The position numbers were made by a program, and so were the translations under genes. Shown piece after piece: positions 22,935 through 31,363 of a stretch of DNA of 64,000 nt (the first letter of the stretch is position 1; each line of letters begins with the position of its first letter). The notes beneath the pieces are model-generated. The model saw nothing but the letters and a program-made list of their open reading frames with translations, was not told the origin of the DNA and did not search any database. The stretch is from Sparassis latifolia. Its lineage: Eukaryota; Basidiomycota; Agaricomycetes; Polyporales; Sparassidaceae. The stretch spans positions 1,612,001 through 1,676,000 of the forward strand of contig CM031562.1 of assembly GCA_018466975.1 (NCBI GenBank), in the 5' to 3' direction.

Positions 22935-24270
22935 AGTGTCAGCATCGAACACTGCGCCTGCACGTGCCGGCGCGTCGTCCAAGGCGAGGGAGCCTGCAGC
23001 CACCTCGGCTAAGGTGATCACTGTAGCTCCCTCGTCGCGAGCCTTGGCCCGACAAAAACCTAGACAGCCGCGTTCCAATAATCAGATATCCCTGTCATCC
23101 TTTCGTCCTCACGTTCTTGCTCGTGATCGTCTCGAGCTCTGGACGACACCTCACGCACTTCGGTTCCGAAAGATTCTTTCCACGCACACCTCTCTCGACT
23201 CTTCTGTACAGCTCTCGAATGTCATGCTCTCATCCCTTGATGTCAATACCGCAAGAATTATGGCGCGGGACTGCTTCGTTTCACTCAATTTTGTGATTGC
23301 CTGGGCATATCCGAAGAACTACGCATGCCCGCCCCAGAGCCCCTGCTTGCCGCATTCATTGCAAAATGGAGTGGGCTCGTTGCTCGTACCACCGTCGACA
23401 ATTGGATTGCTGGTCTCTCATTCTGGCATGCCCTACATGGTGCTGAGTGGCACGGTGCCAAGATGCTCCGCATCACCTGTTCGGCGATCTCGAAGGCGGC
23501 TCCCGCAGCGAAGCCGAAGCGCTCGCCAGTCACAATTGAGCACCTCTATGCCCTTCGTGCCCACCTTGACCTCTCAAACTCCTTTGACGCTGCCGTTTAT
23601 GCTACTGCGTGTGTGGCGTTCTGGTGCTGTCGCCGGTAGGACATGCTGTCTAAATCCTTCGCATGGTACCTTAGCTGATATATAATACAGCCTCGGGGAA
23701 CTTGTAATACCTTCCGTGGGTACCTTTGATCCCATCAAACATGCCATCAAGTCATCCACAGTCCGTTTTGCATGGCCCCCGGCGGTGCTGCCTACGCCTC
23801 GTTCCACATCCCGTGGACCAAGACCACTAAGCAGCTTGGTGCTGACATCATCGCTACCGAACTCGGCGACCCCTCATCTGCCGTCGTCGCACTACGCCAT
23901 CATCTACAGGCCAATGCTGGTGTGCCTCCTAGCGCACCGTTCTTTGCCTTCGAAACTGCCGATGCATCTGGCTGGGCCCCCATGACCCGTGACTGGTTCC
24001 TAGGTCGCTGCAATACTGTCTGGGAGAGCGCGGGTTTCGAGCAGCTGACCGGGCACTGCTTCCGCATTGGCGGCGCCACTGAGCTTCTACCGTGGCACAC
24101 ACCCGGACGTTGTTGCAACGCAGGGCGGTTGGAAGTCGCGAGCCTTTCTCGAGTATTGGCGCAAAATTGAGTCCATTCTTCCTCTTTTTATTTCCAAGTC
24201 TTTCGATCAATCTCGCCTGCAGCTCGCTAGCAATGCAATGGACTCCTTCCGCAAGAAATACCACCTGTAG
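22927..24270 (+). pseudogene. tyrosine recombinase (YR) of the Ngaro element, frame broken
   Basis: Integrates the cDNA circle by site-specific-type recombination. The ATG at 22927 overlaps the stop of the previous frame (ATGCCTAA). The core is readable: FIAKWSGLVARTTVDNWIAG, YATACVAFWCCRR joined across a 55-nt intron (23636-23690) to LGELVIPS, then TGHCFRIGGATEL (the HxxR box), TQGGWKS, and AFLEYWRKI with the nucleophilic tyrosine. Two single-step frame changes, near 23,250 and 24,090, separate the N-terminal region, the core and the final catalytic segment. The protein is therefore not made in one piece unless these are sequence errors. The stop is at 24268-24270. Confidence 0.82.
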
Positions 24271-24430
24271 CCATATCTTGTACCATAAGCTTGTACTGCT
24301 GTTTATCCTACTGCCCCTTATCAATGCACTATTAATATACCGAGTTTATTCCCGCTGCGGATCACTAGCCCTGGGTTGGGGAAGTCGGCGGCTTGCGCTG
24401 AGTCACGACTGCTGTGGGCTGCGCTCCTTG

Positions 24431-24749
24431 GGTGGTTAGCCGTGTTCTCAACGACTCTCCGCCGCTTCACGCTCGAGTTGGATTCCAGCTTCCTCTCAGC
24501 TCAAGCTCACATCACGTACAACGCCTGCCTCGCCGGTTAGATCGCCTGCGTCGAACATCCGCGCACACTGCGGCATCATCAGGCGCTGTCCCTTTGGCGG
24601 TTTCCCCGCACTCGTGAGCTCGAGCCTCTTCGCAAGACGCGGAATCCACCTCTCCCCAACCCAGGCTACTAGCACTAAGCAACGAACGCGTCAAGTGAGT
24701 TGCACAGATATATTTGTCTAAGAGCTCAGTACACGAGCACTTAGGAAGC
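24431..24749 (+). repeat. split direct repeat B1
   Basis: A 319-bp block starting GGTGGTTAGCCGTGTTCTCA and ending CACTTAGGAAGC. It appears identical to 24932-25250. Confidence 0.92.
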
Positions 24750-24897
24750 GTGAAGTTTGACTTAGCAGCGAGCTTGCGAGCATCTAAGTCAAACTAGTGC
24801 TTACTAAGCGAGAAGCTGAATGCGGGAGGACACCAGCGTCTACGTTGTCTTCCTCCTCCTCCGCATTCAGCTGTCTCGCCGAGCCGTTTTTTCATCC
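24750..24897 (+). repeat. split direct repeat A2
   Basis: Second copy of the 148-bp A block, directly joined to B1. A 34-bp unique spacer (24898-24931) separates it from B2. Confidence 0.93.
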
Positions 24898-24931
24898 CGC
24901 CCACCTCCCCTTGAATACAAGCGTCCATAGT

Positions 24932-25250
24932 GGTGGTTAGCCGTGTTCTCAACGACTCTCCGCCGCTTCACGCTCGAGTTGGATTCCAGCTTCCTCTCAG
25001 CTCAAGCTCACATCACGTACAACGCCTGCCTCGCCGGTTAGATCGCCTGCGTCGAACATCCGCGCACACTGCGGCATCATCAGGCGCTGTCCCTTTGGCG
25101 GTTTCCCCGCACTCGTGAGCTCGAGCCTCTTCGCAAGACGCGGAATCCACCTCTCCCCAACCCAGGCTACTAGCACTAAGCAACGAACGCGTCAAGTGAG
25201 TTGCACAGATATATTTGTCTAAGAGCTCAGTACACGAGCACTTAGGAAGC
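24932..25250 (+). repeat. split direct repeat B2 (3' end of the Ngaro element)
   Basis: Second copy of the 319-bp B block. It ends GGAAGC, immediately followed by the resumed left inverted repeat (CTATAGGACGG). Confidence 0.92.
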
Positions 25251-25397
25251 CTATAGGACGGCTGGCCAAACTGGTCTTCCGAGGATACGCCGAGCGCGCA
25301 TACCTAGAGTTTCCCGCTGGAAATCTCGAATAAACCCTAGCATGGGTCTTGTTGTCTGCAACGCGCGCGACCCAAATTCGGCGTTCGCGTAGTGCTC
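25251..25397 (+). repeat. left terminal inverted repeat, inner part
   Basis: Continuation of the inverted repeat interrupted at 19517. It is the reverse complement of about 25,670-25,816 with few differences (for example TCTTCC versus TCGTCC) and forms a long stem with it. Confidence 0.9.
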
Positions 25398-25669
25398 CCC
25401 CTCGTGTAGCATTGTAGAGATATGTTGTAAAGCCAAAGTACAGTGTGGTTGTCTTAGAAATTAATAGGAATGCTCTGGTTGTAAGTGCAGGGTCCCGAGC
25501 TGCAAAAAATCAAGTACTAGTGCGACACATCAACTTAGAGGCTCGCGGGTTGAGGGTGACCTCAGAGCGAGGATTAGACAACTTGGTGGTCTATCAATTG
25601 AAAATTTTAAGCCGTGCCGTGCTCCCATGCCCCGAATCGACAACATTGCGCGAGGAGCGGCGCACGACG

Positions 25670-25964
25670 AGCACTACGCGAACGCCGAATTTGGGTCGCG
25701 CGCGTTGCAGACAACAAGACCCATGCTAGGGTTTATTCGAGATTTCCAGCGGGAAACTCTAGGTATGCGCGCTCGGCGTATCCTCGGACGACCAGTTTGG
25801 CCAGCCGTCCTATAGCGTTCTCCTCCTCTCGTTCGGCTATCCTTTTCCGGCAATAGTCTCTCAAACAGGTAAGTCGCATAAAACATATGTCACATGATCA
25901 TTTAAAACATATGTTGGGATGTAGGAGCGAGAACGCTATAGCGACGGATGGTTTTAGGAGCCTG
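25670..25964 (-). repeat. right terminal inverted repeat (intact)
   Basis: A 295-bp uninterrupted copy that shows what the left repeat looked like before the Ngaro insertion. Short reading frames in it are shadows. Confidence 0.92.
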
Positions 25965-25973
25965 GGTCAATAT
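25965..25973. repeat. right copy of 9-bp target site duplication
   Basis: GGTCAATAT, identical to 19352-19360. Confidence 0.88.
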
Positions 25974-26308
25974 ACCCATACAGAAATTCGCTTGGATTTT
26001 GAGCGGATGTACCAGAATGGCTCACATGTGAGCCGGAAAAAGGCTGGGCGCATTTTCGGTAGATGCCGTCCGAAAACGGCCACCGGTGGGCCGCCAGTAA
26101 CAGCCCCGAAAATGGCCATTTCGCGACCCCGGAAAAGGTTCTCCGGCGGGATCGGAGCTCTAAGCGAATTAGGGTCCTTGCTGCGCCCCGTCGCGCCACT
26201 TGAACGGAACTCGGAAAGACTCCTCGGGACGCAATTTATTTATCGACTGCTCAGGCCCACCGCTGTCTCCCTGACCTCATCATTATCTCTTCCTCCACTG
26301 CAACCACG
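25974..26308. promoter_or_regulatory. 5' region of the CBS gene beside the mobile element
   Basis: About 335 bp with no gene. The first part is rich in CCGAAAA/CCCCGGAAAAGG motifs like those left of the element. The last 80 bp, before the ATG at 26309, are pyrimidine-rich (TCTCTTCCTCCACTG), as in a fungal 5' UTR. The promoter of CBS has probably been shortened or displaced by the insertion. Confidence 0.45.
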
Positions 26309-27850
26309 ATGCCGTATCCCAATGAAATCTTGGACAGCGCACTCGATGCTGTTGGGCACACACCTCTCATTCGGCTCGACAAGATAGCTGAGCAGGAAGG
26401 CCTTCAGTGCAATCTCCGTAAGTCCGGGGTAACGGGGTTCTCCGTAGATCTTTACTCATCCCTCAATGCAGTCGGCAAAGTGGAATTTACCTCTATCGGA
26501 GGTTCGGTGAAAGATAGGATCGCGAAGCGCATGGTTGACCAAGCGGAGAAAGAGGGAAAGCTCATTCCCGGCCAAAGCGTGGTTATCGAGCCCACATCTG
26601 GCAACACTGGTTAGTCAGACAAGCCACCATCCTTTGACACCATTGTTGATTTTGTTTGCCGCCGTAGGCATTGGCCTAGCGATGGCCTGCGCAGTGAAGG
26701 TTTGTAAAGTCTTGCAACCCTGGACCTACAGATACTGAATACTATAGATAAGGGATATTCTGTGATCATCACAATGCCTGACAAGATGTCACTTGTGAGC
26801 TTTTTTGTATCGGTAGTTTCATACAGCGCTGAATTTTCCCGCGTGTAGGAGAAAGAAGCTGCTCTCCGCGCACTCGGGGCCGAAGTGGTTCGCACTCCCA
26901 CAGAAGCCGCATGGGATTCACCCGAGTCACATATAGGTAGAGCGCATGACTCTTTTACACCTCTCGTGGCTGAATTCCTTAACGATCGCAGGAGTGGCGC
27001 GGAAACTGGAACGTGAAATTCCTGGCGGAGTTATACTTGACCAGTATGGCAATGTATGTTATTTATTTCTTCCCGAATCTGAACCATAATGTGTTAACCT
27101 GAAGGTCTTAGGTTAATAACCCGCTTGCCCATGAATTCACCACAGGACCCGAGATTATTGAGGCGGTCGCGTCCACGCCTTCTACTCCGGACAGGCCCTC
27201 CTCAGGCAAAGTCGATGCGCTGGTAGCAGGTGCTGGGACGGGTGGAACGATCACAGGTTTATCTCGTGCAATCAAGAAGACCCACAACCACGACTGTGTT
27301 GTGGTGGGCGTCGATCCCGTATGCTTCCTCAAGTATGTCTGTGAAGGGTTCTACATCTAACGTTTTGTTGTAGGAGGGTAGCATTCTCGCTGCGCCCGAG
27401 TCATTGAACACGGAACACGCTGGTATTCAGTACGTCGTGGAAGGCATCGGTTACGACTTTATTCCAGCGGTGCTATCGCGTCATGAAGTTGATACCTGGA
27501 TCAAGACATCTGATGATGAAGCCTTCGCAGCTGTCAGAAAGCTAATGCGGACAGAAGGACTTCTAGTGGGAGGAAGTAGCGGAAGTGCCTTGAGTGGTGC
27601 TCTCGAGTGGCTGAAGACCGAGCAAGGCAAAGCGATTGCGCAGACAAAGGGGGCAAACGTTGTCATACTGCTGGCCGATGGGTGAGTATCTATCCGCTGC
27701 ATATGGAACGCATACTGATCCAAGTCCGTTTCCAGCATTAGAAACTACATGAGCAAGACGTGGTTTTTGAAGATGGCGCTCGAGTCCGAGCCGAACCCGC
27801 TTGGCAGCCGTATAGCCGATATACTGAAGCCGACACAGAATGTGAAGTAG
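26309..27850 (+). CDS. CYS4: cystathionine beta-synthase, catalytic core only
   Basis: PLP enzyme that joins serine and homocysteine in the cytosol (transsulfuration). The ATG at 26309 gives [20 protein letters not shown]. Exon 1 is 26309-26417 and exon 2 is 26472-26609. K50 in GGSVKDRI is the PLP lysine. [38 protein letters not shown] and [14 protein letters not shown] are family motifs. It ends [20 protein letters not shown] and a stop after about 365 residues. Yeast and animal CBS continue with a pair of regulatory CBS (Bateman) domains, which are absent here. The N-terminal heme segment of animals is also absent. Residues SIGG replace the usual NAGG/NPGG before the lysine. A plain cysteine synthase is a possible alternative, but the motifs fit CBS better. 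Confidence 0.88.
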
Positions 27851-28410
27851 GGGGTACACCAGTTCCTCGTTGATTCAGTCTCTTTCGTGCAACTGTTGTA
27901 GCTTTCCAATGGTTTCTCATGCATTCATAATAGACGCTGTATTAAGTAGTATGGCCGGTTGCTCAGGATACGCTCTGGGAAAGCGGGTAAGTGCTAGGGC
28001 GCCTGATTATGTAAGCATAATGCGGAGGAGCTTGTCTTGGCAGTTATTGTTGTTGAAGTCACCCATGCCGGGTCTCTAGCAACATTTATTAACGCGTACA
28101 ACGTCATCCATTGTTGTCCACAATGTGGGAATGGGTCACAATGTGCAGGACACGCGGTGTTTCATACACGAGTTGCGGTCTCCAACCTGGTCTGAATCCT
28201 TATAAAATGGCCACCCTCCGCTTACTGGTTTTTCTGCTCTTCGCCAATACCCACATCTTACTCAGTTGAACATTCGTCTGTGACGATTGTATCAATTCTT
28301 TGTATCGTCTAGAGGATCTATCGGCTTCCTTTGTATCACCTGCATCCATCCTCCGAGCCTTTTCCACTGGGCTTTCGGTCATACTTTACCTTCCCTTCAC
28401 GACAGCTATT
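27851..28410. other. intergenic with promoter of the 63-aa gene
   Basis: 560 bp without a supported gene. A TATA box lies at 28201-28207, and CT-rich sequence follows. Confidence 0.45.
28201..28207 (+). promoter_or_regulatory. TATA box
   Basis: TATAAAA, 204 bp before the small gene's ATG. It is a full consensus and one of the clearest TATA elements in the window; the long leader is unusual. Confidence 0.5.
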
Positions 28411-28658
28411 ATGTCTACCCGTTATGTCTCCGTAGCTCTTCACGAAAAACCTCGGTGAGTTCTGCGATGTAGCATGCGCGTTCATCTGTACTGATGGGTT
28501 TTTCTTTCAGCATGTCATATAGGAAGTTCCTCGAGCGCCGTATCATCCAGGCGTGGAAGGCCCTCAGCCAGGCTGCTCGCAAGCACGAACGCGCTTCCCT
28601 CCTTCCTGAGGACTTCGTCCTCCTCACAGTCCGCCGTCGCAGCATCCGTCATATCTGA
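28411..28658 (+). CDS. small basic protein, 63 aa, unknown
   Basis: Two exons, 28411-28454 and 28511-28658, around a 56-nt intron with strong signals (CTCG/GTGAGT and TTTTTCTTTCAG). The joined product starts MSTRYVSVALHEKPRMSYRK and ends TVRRRSIRHI. It is strongly basic, with a probable amphipathic helix (FLERRIIQAWKALSQAARKH). No signal peptide or membrane segment. The strong splice signals and the upstream TATA box support a real gene; I do not recognise the family. A 76-codon minus-strand frame over the same bases is less likely because it ignores the intron signals. Confidence 0.55.
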
Positions 28659-29058
28659 GCTACTCATTCTATTCCCGGATTCGTACGTTACATGCCATGC
28701 ATTCCCGCGTTCAACATATGGACTGCTTCCTCAAAAACGATATACCACTATTTTAGTTATATCCGGTATCACTTGGTAATGGTTCTGATTACTGTGCTCT
28801 CATTAGCTCTTGGGACGGGCAATTATGCTTCATGATATAGGTCGTCTATCCTTCTGCCGGACTTTCTTACTCTACACAACCTCTGTAATTGATCCTTGGG
28901 TCTCGGAATTCTACTGGGACTAATTCCGGACTCTTGACATTCACTTGTACTTTCATCTTCAGAGTCCTTGTGGAGGTCATCTTGAAGCAACACGTCAGGA
29001 GCGGTAGTGCAATGAACGTCGGCTTGTCATTGAATCAATTGGTAGTAACTACAAATGA
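28659..29058. other. intergenic
   Basis: 400 bp between the 3' ends of two convergent genes. Nothing recognisable. Confidence 0.4.
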
Positions 29059-30805
29059 TCATGAAGACAGGGAGGGTAGGCCCAACGATTCGGTCTCAGT
29101 TGCTTGCCTATGTCGCAGATATGATGTGAGTACGTCTGACGCAAGTTCTGCTGCCAAGGAAGCACTCACCTCCAACATCGCACTTGCGTGTAACCTGATG
29201 ACAACTTTCAGGCGCTCGACCTCCTGAACAAGTTCTGCAGCGCGCCTGACATACAATGTACGTGATAGCTCTGCTTCACGTAGTCTGTTCTGGGTCTCCC
29301 CTTCGCTGGCCTGCGCCGCTTTGAGCAAGTTTTCAGTACGCTGGATCCTACCAATGCTATACAGGGTCTGGCGTTGTTCACTCTCAAGCTCCTCGACTCG
29401 GTCGCGGAGCTCGAGCATCATGTCAGCGCATTGATTCCGGTATGCATCACGCTCCTGCAGCGCTTGCGTCAGCTGCGTGTGAAGCCGCTGGGCCTGTCAC
29501 ATCGTCAGCGAGGCGGGCACGATGGTACTATTGGATACTCACATCACCAACTTGCGCTGCCGCGCCGACCATCTGAATACGCGCACAGAGGTCTTGGATA
29601 TCGCTACGACGTTCCTCGAGCAGGTGCTCTAGTTCGGTGATCTTGAGCAAGGTAGCGTCGCTGACCGAGAGAACGCTCTACGTGACGGGTATGTTTGAGC
29701 TAATATGTTTTACATTCAGGGAAGAAGTGTCTCACACAAGCCAGATCCGGGGGAGAAGTGTCTTCCTTCTCATTGACTATGCCCATATGCGCAGTGCCGT
29801 TAGGACGCAGCCAGGAGGGATTCTCCAGTGCTCGAGGCCCAGCGCGGGAAGGGCCTGCGTGGTTGGAGTCAGGAGTGGGGTATACGGCTTGACCCGAGCC
29901 TCGCACAGGTGTACTGCTAGATGTAACTTCAGTAAAATACGAAGGTCCTAGAGAGGTTCACATACAAAGGATTGTCAGGATCAGTCTGGGACATGCCTTC
30001 CCACGTGTCGTTTAAGGGTCCTGCAGCAGGCTGGGCAGCATCGGCCGGCGCGAGCTGGGCGGCGTCTGCAGCGGCCACTTCCTCAAGCTCACGCCGCAGC
30101 CGCAGGTTCTCGGTCCGCAGGTCCTCGTTCTCCTGTAGAACCTGTGGCGCCGCCAATCAACGTACGGCCCCAAGAAGAGGGGATTGGAAAGGTCTCACCG
30201 TCGCCTTGGCCATCTTGTTGACAGGCTTGGTCCGTTCAGAAATCCATTTAGCACGGGCAGTATACGCGTTGCGATCGGTGGCCCAGTCCGCGAAGCGCTC
30301 GTCTGCCTGCGCATACCTGCAACGGAGCCACAGACAATCAGCATATGTTTCGAACTAATTGGCTCGAAAGCTCACAGTTCACTGGCGTGGGGGCTGTTGC
30401 GGAACTTGCGTTTCCCTTCGGGGCTGAGGTTACCGCTCTCGAGTATGAAATTGTTTCGCTCCTGCGGAGCGTGAACAGGTAAGTGGGCCGACAACGTGCC
30501 ACGGTCATAAACACTCAACGAGGCTCTTGAACGCAGCATTCTGATATGCCTCTGAACGAGGCCCTGGGGTGATGCCACAGATTTGAATATCCTCCTTTGC
30601 TGTGGGCATGCAGGGGGTTAGTAGCGGCTGCACATGATGGTCACGGTACCTACTGCTCCGAAGCACGAAAGACTGCGTGAACGACCCTTGCTGCCTTGAC
30701 AAGGTGTTTGTCGCCACTGAGCAGTTCCAGCTCAGCCTCATGCATAAAGTCGACACGGAAACACTTACTACCCCGGTTCGTGGGCTGCACGGGCTTGTTG
30801 TTCAT
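29059..30805 (-). CDS. coiled-coil protein of unknown function
   Basis: Starts at the ATG at 30805 (MNNKPVQPTNRG). Exon 1 is 30805-30654 and exon 2 is 30594-30376. Further exons give YAQADERFADWATDRNAYTA, VLQENEDLRTENLRLRRELE (leucine heptads), a Ser/Pro linker (STPVRGSGQAVYPTPDS) and a long C-terminal coiled coil (MLELRDRVEELESEQRQTL, ELVQEVERLKVVIRLHASAM). The stop is at 29059, or near 29,097 if a last intron is used. There is no catalytic motif, signal peptide or membrane segment. The N-terminal part (GSKCFRVDFMHEAELELL, AARVVHAVFRASEQ) looks globular but is unfamiliar. Internal exon borders near 29,520-29,930 are approximate. It could be a structural or scaffold protein or a lineage-specific expansion product. 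Confidence 0.6.
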
Positions 30806-31363
30806 CTTGAACGGAACAACTCTATCAGTGTACGGAGTGATCTGGGTGAATGAAGGTCAGGTGGCACCGGGCTACCTATAAAGACGAGAGAAGAGTAAAG
30901 CAAAAGCAACGAGTGGTGGAGGGAAAAGCGAGACCGCGTTTGGAGGCTACTTATATTAAAGCACATCCTCATCACAACAATGGGACGGAAGTAGCCAGAA
31001 CATGCCAGACGAGAACGCCACCAAGTCCCATTGTCTCCATAACGATTTGTCAGATCGGGTGCTTCTGGGATCTGGAGAGGTGTCGTCGTCACTCAAGCAC
31101 GACAGACGCGCGTGAAGGACCGAATGAGGAAGAGCCAGTCACAAAAGCCTGCCGCAAGTATGTGTGATACATTGGCAGGGTCTATCCATGTCATTGCCAG
31201 CGATTAGAGTGCGAGATAATAGCTACAAGTAGAGTGCGCAGGCCGGAGAGCAATACCAAAGGCGTCTAAATGGCCGATCCGATAAGTAGTCCGCAATAAC
31301 ATACGCAGCACACACCCAAAGCACATACGCCACCGCCGCCCGTTACGCAAGCGCCACGCCGCG
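30806..31363. other. intergenic
   Basis: 558 bp upstream of the coiled-coil gene and downstream of the lipase gene. No convincing element was seen beyond AG-rich tracts near 30,890-30,940. Confidence 0.4.

Larger units (their letters stand above)
19518..25250 (+). mobile_element. Ngaro-type tyrosine-recombinase retrotransposon (DIRS order)
   Basis: A 5,733-bp element with split direct repeats in the order A1 (19518-19665), coding region, B1 (24431-24749), A2 (24750-24897), B2 (24932-25250). By eye A1 equals A2 and B1 equals B2. The internal B1/A2 joint (GGAAGC/GTGAAG) is what end-to-end joining of the element would give, as expected for a circular intermediate. Coding order is gag, reverse transcriptase with RNase H, tyrosine recombinase; no integrase or protease is seen. 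There is no target duplication: the flanks rejoin to GAGAACG/CTATAGG, which is the unbroken sequence in the right inverted repeat at about 25,810-25,823. All this is diagnostic of Ngaro-like elements rather than LTR elements. Confidence 0.93.
19361..25964. mobile_element. non-autonomous Mutator-like (MULE/MITE) element, split by a nested retrotransposon
   Basis: Terminal inverted repeats begin CAGGCTCCTAAAACCATCCG at 19361 and, reversed, at 25964, with a 9-bp direct duplication outside. The right repeat is continuous at 25964-25670 (295 bp). The left repeat is in two pieces, 19361-19517 and 25251-25397 (304 bp), because a retrotransposon sits between them. Without the insert the element is about 871 bp: two repeats of about 300 bp around a 272-bp core (25398-25669) with no transposase. 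The arms differ by an 8-bp indel (CTCTCAGA, left only) and a few substitutions. Long inverted repeats with a 9-bp duplication fit the Mutator group. Without a transposase this is inference from structure. Confidence 0.85.

Noticed and set aside
24512..25195. Two identical 60-codon frames, 24512-24694 and 25013-25195
   Set aside because: They are the B1 and B2 copies of the retrotransposon's split direct repeats, not duplicated genes.
19518..25250. Interpretation as an LTR retrotransposon
   Set aside because: The repeats are split (A1, B1-A2-B2), there is no target duplication, no protease or DDE integrase, and the third gene has tyrosine-recombinase motifs.
25627..25815. Open frame inside the right inverted repeat
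   Set aside because: It is repeat sequence; the same peptide recurs only because the repeat does. No start context or transposase motif.
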